Origin: Lachnospiraceae bacterium
Lineage (GTDB): Bacteria; Bacillota; Clostridia; Lachnospirales; Lachnospiraceae
Length of the DNA: 11,098 nt
Direction of reading: 5' to 3'
NCBI GenBank assembly: GCA_009787745.1
Contig: WQST01000064.1
Span: 1-11,098, forward strand
How positions within the stretch are numbered: position 1 is the first letter of the stretch; each line of letters begins with the position of its first letter. Below, piece after piece: positions 1-5,595 of this stretch. The notes beneath the pieces are model-generated. The model had not been told where the DNA came from and made no database searches. It saw only the letters and a list, made by a program, of their open reading frames with translations. Made by a program: the position numbers and the translations under genes.

Positions 1-2105
1 GTGCCGCCGTTGATTTTAATATAACCGCTATACGAGTAAAAGCCGCTGGAAAAATTTGCGGCAGGTTTACAATCAGCATAAATCCTCCCGCCATTCATAT
101 TAAGGCCCGTTTCGGCTGAAATCCCCGTGCTTTCATGATTATTAAGTGTTGTATCGGCATATGCATTGATAACGCCGTCATTGATGGTTAGAACGCCATT
201 AACCCACATTCCGTTTGACAGACGTCCTCCGACACCGCCGTATGTATTGATTGTGCCGCTGTTGATAGTCATATTACCGCTGCTGCGTATCCCCGCGCTT
301 CTGTCGCTGTTAGAGTTACCGGAGCCGGTACCTGCGCGTACCGTAAGCGTCCCCGAACCGCCGATAGTGATGGCTTGGGTAAACAATCCGTTTGTATGAC
401 CGCTTCCCTGGTACACGCTCGTCAGTTCGTTATCCCCGATAAGATTAAGTTTTACATTTGCACCGCTTTCGATCGTCATTGCAATAGCATTACTTGACAT
501 AAACTTTAGGTTTTCCATTGTCAGCGTAGACGTTGCGCTGTTCCAAGTCATACCGTAGTCGGCAAGAACGAGAGGGTCTCCGCCTGTTTTTCTCAGGTTT
601 CCGTTATTCGGACTGAATATCAATCCGAAGCCTGATATATCCACAGCGCATTTTAGAGGCACTACTTGGGTAGTGTTTCCTGCCGTAACGGTTAGCACTG
701 CCGAATAATAACCTGTTGTTAAACCTTCATTAGGCGAAGCGAATAACGAGGTTTGTTCACCGGCCGAAACCGAGGAAGTAAAAGAGCCTAAGTCTAATGA
801 AAACGCATCGGCATTTAAACCCGTAATCGTTGCGTTTACGTCCGTAAGCGTATCATTACTGCCGTTCACAATCGTCACAGACAGGGGGGCGGGAGCGGAA
901 TAGCCGCTTGCTAAAGTCCAGTTCGAAGTGCCCGAAATATTAATTTTGACGGACGAGAGTGTAAATAGTAATTCTCCGTTAGCGGCGCTTGTCAGCCCGC
1001 TATAATGCCTGCAAAATAATATCTCACTTGCGCAGTTATTGTGACCGCTGCCGGCCGGAACAAACGCGCTTGACGGCGGAGCGTCACTGTAATAAACCGC
1101 AAAAGCGTTTTCACTTTGAGCAGAGCCGGCAACCCAGTAAAGTTGAACAGCGTCGTTGGTATTTACCTCAAAAGTAAAAATGTTACGCTGGCGTTGACCA
1201 CTAGGGTTGTTGAGAGCCGTCGAATTATAAACCTTTGTTTGATGGGCTTCCGTTCCGTTTATAAATATTTTGAGAGCGCCGTTTCCATCCCAGCCATCAC
1301 CGGCGCTGTCATGCATAGCAATAGTGATTTCCCGTGTGTTGTTCGCAAGCGGCATAATTGGCATAAAGAAGCCGTCAGGGTCTAAGCCCTCGACTGTCAC
1401 CGTAATCGTCGGCGGTGCTATATCCATGATATAATCGCCGATGTCAACCGCGGCGGTGAATATGTATTCATCGGGCAGATAGCCGTCAAATTCAGGTTCG
1501 CATTCCCATGTGACCGCGAAAGTTACGGGGTTATCTTCATCTTCGTCGATGATGGCAATAAGCGTTTGGGGTAAATCTAATTCCGTTATGTCGGTGGCAT
1601 ATGGCACGGTTTGGTTAGCCGTATCTCCCAGCGGTTCAAAGGCGGTGACGACCGCCGGCAGATCAAGGGGTTGATCGTCCGCAGGTTGCAAGAAACCGCC
1701 GTCTTGGTCTATGTTCTCAACTGTTACGACAATCACGGGCGGCGCGATGTCCATGATATAATCGCCGTTATTTACTGTAGCGCTTAAGATATATTCGCCC
1801 GGCTGATAACCGTCAAATAACGGCTCGCTATCCCATGTGACTGCGACAGTTACGGGGTTATCTTCATCACCGTCGATGATCGCCGTCAGCGTTTGGGGCA
1901 AGATAAGTTCCGTTATGTCGGCGGCATAGGGTACGGTTTGGTTAGCGGTATCTCCCAGCGGTGCAAAGGCGGTGATGGTTGCCGGAAGTGCTAAAGGCAA
2001 GCCGTCATTTGCGTCGTCTGCCCGCAACGATGTCGGTGCAAGTGAGAAGAGTAGCACAAAAGTCAGCAAGATGGATAGAGTGCGATTCAGTTTTTGGCGT
2101 AACAT
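1..2105 (-). CDS. Secreted surface protein with tandem Ig-like repeats and beta-helix (C-terminus beyond window)
   Basis: The frame is open for 701 codons from the ATG at 2105 to the window edge, so the protein is partial. GGAGG at 2120-2116 lies 10 nt upstream and supports this start. Residues 1-29 form a signal peptide (basic start MLRQK, hydrophobic core, cleavage near LRA|DD). Residues 38-130 and 147-239 are two similar Ig-like units with an AVTW...GY.P.EY core, resembling the clostridial Big_4-type surface domain. Residues 258-345 hold a DSAGDGWDGN motif (266-275) in a beta-rich domain. Residues 384-490 look like another Ig-like module (GYSAPAPLSVTI, GLTTGYYSAVLTV). From about 525 onward come roughly 22-residue coils such as GNMTINSGTINTYGG, typical of a right-handed beta-helix, as in clostridial carbohydrate-binding surface proteins. 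The role is probably adhesion or glycan binding; this is inferred. The anchor, if any, lies outside the window. It has its own promoter downstream of the regulator gene. Confidence 0.88.
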   Translation of the reverse strand, partial: MLRQKLNRTLSILLTFVLLFSLAPTSLRADDANDGLPLALPATITAFAPLGDTANQTVPYAADITELILPQTLTAIIDGDEDNPVTVAVTWDSEPLFDGYQPGEYILSATVNNGDYIMDIAPPVIVVTVENIDQDGGFLQPADDQPLDLPAVVTAFEPLGDTANQTVPYATDITELDLPQTLIAIIDEDEDNPVTFAVTWECEPEFDGYLPDEYIFTAAVDIGDYIMDIAPPTITVTVEGLDPDGFFMPIMPLANNTREITIAMHDSAGDGWDGNGALKIFINGTEAHQTKVYNSTALNNPSGQRQRNIFTFEVNTNDAVQLYWVAGSAQSENAFAVYYSDAPPSSAFVPAGSGHNNCASEILFCRHYSGLTSAANGELLFTLSSVKINISGTSNWTLASGYSAPAPLSVTIVNGSNDTLTDVNATITGLNADAFSLDLGSFTSSVSAGEQTSLFASPNEGLTTGYYSAVLTVTAGNTTQVVPLKCAVDISGFGLIFSPNNGNLRKTGGDPLVLADYGMTWNSATSTLTMENLKFMSSNAIAMTIESGANVKLNLIGDNELTSVYQGSGHTNGLFTQAITIGGSGTLTVRAGTGSGNSNSDRSAGIRSSGNMTINSGTINTYGGVGGRLSNGMWVNGVLTINDGVINAYADTTLNNHESTGISAETGLNMNGGRIYADCKPAANFSSGFYSYSGYIKINGG
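1389..1994 (-). repeat. Tandem in-gene duplication encoding two Ig-like units (327-bp period)
   Basis: The codons for residues 38-130 (1994-1716) and 147-239 (1667-1389) encode two copies of one unit in register, 109 codons apart. Shared stretches include GDTANQTVPYA, DNPVT, AVTW, GDYIMDIAPP and VTVE. The DNA is also clearly alike (for example both copies contain TCCATGATATAATCGCCG on the plus strand), so the duplication is fairly recent or kept alike by gene conversion. Differences cluster in the middle of the unit and near LFDGYQ / EFDGYL. Confidence 0.85.
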
Positions 2106-2147
2106 GGTATGTTTTCCTCCGCATGGTGCAGGTTCCTTATTTATGAC

Positions 2148-2203
2148 ATTATTACGTTTTGGTGTAATAATTGCCGAAATATTATGTGAACCTGTAATAA
2201 TTG
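2148..2203. repeat. Three GTAATAAT elements upstream of the surface-protein gene
   Basis: The 10-mer GTAATAATTG occurs at 2164-2173 and again at 2194-2203, exactly 30 bp apart (about three helical turns). A further inverted copy, ATTATTAC at 2148-2155, makes a perfect 8-bp inverted repeat with 2164-2171 around an 8-nt loop. The elements straddle the proposed -10 region and the 5' leader of the gene starting at 2105, so they could be operator sites or a leader hairpin. The region is AT-rich, so chance is not excluded. Confidence 0.45.
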
Positions 2204-2208
2204 TTCAA
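2179..2208 (-). promoter_or_regulatory. Possible promoter of the surface-protein gene
   Basis: On the minus strand TTGAAC (2208-2203) and TAATAT (2184-2179) are separated by 18 nt; a 17-nt register gives ATAATA. The predicted leader to the ATG at 2105 is about 65-70 nt and contains a short hairpin. The match is moderate and was judged by eye. Confidence 0.4.
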
Positions 2209-2216
2209 TAAACACT

Positions 2217-2250
2217 TTATGCGAACAGGATAAAGAATCCGTTCGCATAA
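2217..2250. other. Long perfect hairpin between regulator and surface-protein genes
   Basis: TTATGCGAAC (2217-2226) and GTTCGCATAA (2241-2250) are perfect inverted 10-mers. Inside them GGAT (2228-2231) pairs with ATCC (2237-2240), leaving one bulged A and a 5-nt loop. The 14-bp stem stands between the end of the regulator gene and the promoter of the surface-protein gene. Neither side has a run of Ts, so it is not a classical intrinsic terminator. It could be an operator, an RNA processing site or a factor-dependent terminator. Confidence 0.55.
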
Positions 2251-2300
2251 TTTCGTAACTCATAACTTATTCAGGTAACATAAGTGTAGCTTATAATTAG

Positions 2301-2324
2301 AAAAAAAGCAATAGTTATTTATTG
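2301..2324 (-). terminator. Weak intrinsic terminator of the HTH regulator gene
   Basis: Read on the minus strand, CAATA and TATTG (2324-2320 and 2313-2309) can pair around a 6-nt loop and are followed after one base by seven Ts (2307-2301). The stem is short and AT-rich and overlaps the TAA stop at 2317-2315, so termination may be leaky. Confidence 0.35.
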
Positions 2325-2782
2325 GTATCGGCACTAACATTCTCGCCAAGTATATTAATCTCTAAATTATATAAGGTGTTCTGTGTTTCGCGGTACCCGA
2401 GGTTATGGCAGAGTGAATAAAGGACGGCGGCATCACGGGGGATTTTGGCGTAGAGTTCGCTGTTTTCGGAGATTAATAACAGGCGTTGTGTTTCGTCTAT
2501 GGTGAGGGAAAGTCCGAGAGCCAGTTTTAGGGCATTATCTCGGGTTAGGTTTCGTTTGCCTGAGAAAATGTGGTAGCCAAGGTTTTTTTCAATGTCGAGG
2601 TCGCGGAAGAGCCTAGCCAATGAGATTTCCTTATTGCTTAGTAAATCAGCGAGGTGTTGCTTTAGAGAGGGGGCGTTAAAAACCTCCTTGTTGGTAGTGT
2701 AGTATTGTTCGAAACTTTCGGCTTCCATTATGTTGGTTAAGACTTTGGCGGTTAGGATTTGTTTTTCGTTTTTTATGTCCAC
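2315..2782 (-). CDS. Xre-like helix-turn-helix regulator, kinase-associated family
   Basis: A predicted cytoplasmic DNA-binding protein of 155 residues. The start is GTG at 2782: AAGGAG at 2793-2788 lies 5 nt upstream, and the only longer reading (TTG at 2842) would begin inside the -35 hexamer of the gene's own promoter. Residues about 38-100 hold the helix-turn-helix: LADLLSNKEISLARLFRDLD is the first half and YHIFSGKRNLTRDNALKLAL the recognition part, which resembles lambda-repressor-type domains. The C-terminal part (ETQRLL, ELYAKIPRDAAVLYSL, ETQNTLYNL) matches the helical tail of small clostridial regulators often found beside Ser/Thr kinases of the type seen here. That recognition is from memory, not a search. 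It is divergent from the secreted LRR gene and could regulate it and itself through the palindrome at 2891-2911. No phosphosite can be named. Confidence 0.75.
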   Translation of the reverse strand: MDIKNEKQILTAKVLTNIMEAESFEQYYTTNKEVFNAPSLKQHLADLLSNKEISLARLFRDLDIEKNLGYHIFSGKRNLTRDNALKLALGLSLTIDETQRLLLISENSELYAKIPRDAAVLYSLCHNLGYRETQNTLYNLEINILGENVSADTNK

Positions 2783-2812
2783 GTTGTCTCCTTGTTTTGG
2801 GCTATATTGAGA

Positions 2813-2842
2813 ATAATAACCTTTTTGTTGGGATGTAGTCAA
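2813..2842 (-). promoter_or_regulatory. Sigma-A-type promoter of the HTH regulator gene
   Basis: On the minus strand TTGACT (2842-2837) is followed after 18 nt by TATTAT (2818-2813), or after 17 nt by TTATTA. Transcription would begin near 2805, about 25 nt before the GTG start and just ahead of the AAGGAG site. This placement excludes translation from upstream codons. Confidence 0.65.
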
Positions 2843-2890
2843 GAGATTGTTTGGTTATTTTTAGTTTTTTGTAATTTGGCAGGGCAATGG

Positions 2891-2927
2891 CTTTTCCAAA
2901 AAATGGAAAAGTCTACATTTTGTCTAC
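2891..2927. promoter_or_regulatory. Candidate operator between divergent regulator and LRR genes
   Basis: CTTTTCCA (2891-2898) and TGGAAAAG (2904-2911) form a perfect 8-bp inverted repeat around five As. It is followed directly by two GTCTAC copies (2911-2916 and 2922-2927) spaced 11 bp, one helical turn. The second copy overlaps TTGTCT (2920-2925), the only -35-like hexamer I could place for the LRR gene (TAAGAT at 2941-2946 would be its -10, with a short 15-nt spacer, so weak). The palindrome lies about 50 bp upstream of the regulator's -35. This is a typical layout for shared control of a divergent pair, but binding by the adjacent regulator is inferred. Confidence 0.5.
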
Positions 2928-2996
2928 CGATTTAACGTTTTAAGATGTTAGACTGGGGTGAGTAGGAAGTTGTTTGAGAGTATGGAAGGAGAGAAT

Positions 2997-5471
2997 ATGA
3001 AGAAGAGACTACGAGGTTTGTTGGCGTTGGCATTGGCTCTGACATTGGCATTTGCAACATTTGGGACTAGTATATCGGGATGGGCCGATGAACTTGGGGG
3101 TGCGGATGCTTTTGATGTATATGACACGGATGATGCGGACAATGTTGATGATTCAGATGATGACGAAGATTTAATAGATGAAAATTTAATTGATGAAGAT
3201 TTAGAGGAAGACGAAGCGGACGATATTGTTGCAATAAAAATGTTCGCGCAAGCGGGAGAATTTAATATCGGCGATATAGCTGTTTTCAACGGAATTATTG
3301 ATGCGATGAATTTGAATTTACCGCAAGCGCCGCAGGATGGCTCTCAGGTACCCGGTGAGTGGTCGGCTCATGTTGAATGGACAGGGGACGACGGTGATAC
3401 GGATAGGCGGATTTTCTCTTTAGATTTGGAAAACATAGATTTATTCGATACATTAGATGTAAGTGAATTGGAAGAGTTAAAAATCCTTAACTGCGGAAAT
3501 AACTGGGAACTTACTAATATAGTCTTTGGCGATATTGATTTGTTTGTATTATTTTGCTTTAGTACACAATTATCAGGTACGTTGGATTTAAGTAATATGA
3601 GTTCGCTATATAGTCTTTCGGCACAGTGGAACTTTTTTACGGAGGTTATTCTTCATCCTGATTCTTTTACGAATGCAGGAGGTAATTACATTAATCTTGA
3701 TGTAAATAACTTAGAATCGGAAGATGCCGTTATAGGAAAAAATATTAATTGGAACGGACAAAATTTCGTCTTCCATCCACAGCGCAACGGATATTACGAA
3801 CATCCCGCGGGTACCTACAACGTCGGCGATTTAGCGGTCGTTAATGCAATAATAGATAACAATACAATGAATGGTTTGGCTCTCAAGAAAGCATATACGG
3901 CGAATGGATTTGATTATTTCCCTGTATCATGGATTGCTTCTGAAAATATTGGTATTGATTGGGTTAGCAGTAATAACGGTTATCGTATTGAATTGCTTTG
4001 GATGAATAGCGTCGGAATGCATGGTGTAATCGATATAAGCGAATTAGATGAGCTTGTCGTATTTACAGGCGGCGGATCTTATGGTAACAATATTAACGGC
4101 GGCATTACAGGGTTAATAGTTGGTGAAAAAAATGTTAAATTAGAAGTACTTAACTTTTCACTTAATCAAGTCACAGGTAATTTAGATTTACGGAAGCTGA
4201 CAAATTTACGAGTACTTGAGTGCAGTGATAATCAATTGACAGGTTTAGATGTCAGCGGATTAAAGAAGCTTGAATATATTATGGCTAATTTTAACCAGTT
4301 TGAAAGCATAGATGTAACTGGCTGTAAGGAACTATGGGCGCTTTTGGCTGTAAACAGTAATCTGACGGCATTGGATTTGAGTACTCTTGAAAAACTTATA
4401 TTGTTAGAAATTTACGGAAACAATCTGACGACGCTTAATGTAAATATGCTTCCTAATATCGAAAGGCTTCATGTCGGCGGTAATAAATTTAAGACCCTGA
4501 ATTTGAGTGCGCTTTCAAAATTACAGGTGTTATTTGCGACGGATAATCTTTTGACGGAAATTATCCTCCACTCAAATGCCTTTACAGTCAGCAGATCTCT
4601 TACATCTTTTGGGGTTGATTGGGATTTTTACACAAGTGACGGTTTTTATCTTGATGTGAATAACAATTATCTGGCATCTCACGCATCCGTAAAGGGAAAA
4701 TCGGGCATTCCTTGGGATCAGCATTATTTTGATGAGGTATTAAATGATTGGGTATATCCTAGCTATGCATTTTTTGCCCCGCAGCAGAGCGTAATAAATC
4801 CTCCTCCGCCTCCTCCTCCGCCGCTACCCTATAATCCCCCTACGATACTTGATAATGCGGAAACCCGAAGCGGGCAGAATAAACACTTCGGAACCTCGGC
4901 TAATGCACCGGCAACATGGGCGGCTGTCAGTAATGAAGTGACGAAGTTGTTGGAATCACTTCCCGCGAATACAGTAGCGGCAGGCTTTAACCATGTAATC
5001 AACACAGGTGCGGATATTATTGTTCCGAACGCTGTTTTTGATACATTAAAGGATACGACGGCAACGATTATGATGAATACAGGGATCGGTGTCACTTTCA
5101 GTATCAGCGGTTCGAATATTCCTGATGGGTTTGATGCAAGCTCACTTGATTTGACGGTCAGAAATGGCTCGTTACATGCACCGAATAATATTGTCCGCGA
5201 GGTGACGAAAGGCACGATTACAAGCCTGCAAATCCCGATGAAAAGCCGTGATGATTTCGGAATGGTGATAAATCAGCATTATAATTTCGGAAGTGCGAAC
5301 AGTAATAATTATGCAAATCTTTATAAATATAATGAACAAACAAGAGAATTTGAGTATATGGGCAGTTTCCAAATTAATGAGAAGGGTCAGGCGATGTTTG
5401 GGTTTACGAAGGGTGCTGACTATCTGGTGACTGTTACTGCGGATAGGCCGAATAAGGAAATCATGATATAA
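2997..5471 (+). CDS. Secreted leucine-rich repeat surface protein
   Basis: 824 residues. The start is ATG at 2997, with GGAGAG just upstream (AAGGAGAGAAT-ATG) and a signal peptide beginning at this Met; the GTG at 2958 lacks a ribosome site and would bury the signal. Residues 1-30 are the signal peptide (KKRLRG, long Ala/Leu core, cleavage near GWA|DE). Residues 36-76 are very acidic. Two modules follow, each opening with [FY]N[IV]GD[IL]AV (89-96, 274-281) and closing with TE[VI]ILH...LDVNN: a short one (89-262) and a long one (274-597) with several 20-23-residue LRRs such as LRVLECSDNQLTGLDVSGLK. Residues 602-609 are eight prolines. The C-terminal part (about 625-815) with NYANLYKYNEQTREFEYMG and GADYLVTV matches a conserved tail of clostridial surface proteins. 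No LPXTG, SLH or dockerin is seen. It probably binds a ligand at the surface and may partner with the LRR-kinase downstream. The last codons come from a repeat element. Confidence 0.88.
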   Translation: MKKRLRGLLALALALTLAFATFGTSISGWADELGGADAFDVYDTDDADNVDDSDDDEDLIDENLIDEDLEEDEADDIVAIKMFAQAGEFNIGDIAVFNGIIDAMNLNLPQAPQDGSQVPGEWSAHVEWTGDDGDTDRRIFSLDLENIDLFDTLDVSELEELKILNCGNNWELTNIVFGDIDLFVLFCFSTQLSGTLDLSNMSSLYSLSAQWNFFTEVILHPDSFTNAGGNYINLDVNNLESEDAVIGKNINWNGQNFVFHPQRNGYYEHPAGTYNVGDLAVVNAIIDNNTMNGLALKKAYTANGFDYFPVSWIASENIGIDWVSSNNGYRIELLWMNSVGMHGVIDISELDELVVFTGGGSYGNNINGGITGLIVGEKNVKLEVLNFSLNQVTGNLDLRKLTNLRVLECSDNQLTGLDVSGLKKLEYIMANFNQFESIDVTGCKELWALLAVNSNLTALDLSTLEKLILLEIYGNNLTTLNVNMLPNIERLHVGGNKFKTLNLSALSKLQVLFATDNLLTEIILHSNAFTVSRSLTSFGVDWDFYTSDGFYLDVNNNYLASHASVKGKSGIPWDQHYFDEVLNDWVYPSYAFFAPQQSVINPPPPPPPPLPYNPPTILDNAETRSGQNKHFGTSANAPATWAAVSNEVTKLLESLPANTVAAGFNHVINTGADIIVPNAVFDTLKDTTATIMMNTGIGVTFSISGSNIPDGFDASSLDLTVRNGSLHAPNNIVREVTKGTITSLQIPMKSRDDFGMVINQHYNFGSANSNNYANLYKYNEQTREFEYMGSFQINEKGQAMFGFTKGADYLVTVTADRPNKEIMI

Positions 5472-5558
5472 TGACGTTAGTCATTATATCGGCGCGGCTT
5501 TAGTGCGCATCCCCCGGAGGGCATGATTTCCGAAGGAAATCATGATATAATGATGTTA
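5454..5558. repeat. Palindromic repeat element with 26-bp direct repeats
   Basis: A 26-bp sequence at 5454-5479 recurs at 5533-5558 with one mismatch (C5475 versus T5554), 79 bp apart. The first copy forms a perfect 11-bp hairpin with the sequence after it (GATATAATGAC 5465-5475, loop GTTA, GTCATTATATC 5480-5490). The second is preceded by its own perfect 10-bp hairpin (CATGATTTCC 5522-5531, loop GAA, GGAAATCATG 5535-5544). The middle is GC-rich, with GCGC pairs and CCCCCGGAGGG, unlike the AT-rich surroundings. This looks like one and a bit units of a dispersed palindromic repeat. The stop codon of the LRR gene (5469-5471) lies inside it. There is no T-tract, so it is not an ordinary terminator. 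Confidence 0.7.
5523..5551 (+). promoter_or_regulatory. Extended -10 promoter inside the repeat, upstream of the kinase gene
   Basis: TGATATAAT at 5543-5551 is a perfect extended -10 (TGN plus TATAAT). The hexamer 17 nt upstream, ATGATT (5523-5528), is only a weak -35, which extended -10 promoters tolerate. Transcription would begin near 5558, about 38 nt before the kinase ATG. The same TGATATAAT occurs in the first copy at 5464-5472, but there it is followed by a hairpin. Confidence 0.45.
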
Positions 5559-5595
5559 AACATATATTTACGAAAATACAGTTAGTGACTTTATT

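Noticed and set aside
166..399. Pro/Leu-rich plus-strand frame antisense to the beta-helix
   Set aside because: Shadow of the repetitive beta-helix codons of the minus-strand gene.
1425..1766. CATGATATAAT in the surface-protein gene, also found in the repeat at 5462-5551
   Set aside because: In the gene it encodes the conserved YIMD of the Ig-like units and lacks the rest of the repeat element; judged coincidence.
2948..3289. 113-codon Ser/Ala-rich minus-strand frame over the LRR gene start
   Set aside because: The composition is the antisense of the signal peptide and acidic linker codons; not a gene.
4829..5215. 128-codon open frame on the minus strand inside the LRR gene
   Set aside because: No ribosome site or recognisable domain; it mirrors a well-supported secreted-protein gene.
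5465..5490. Hairpin after the LRR stop as an intrinsic terminator
   Set aside because: It is followed by GC-rich sequence, not a T-run, and is better explained as part of the repeat element.
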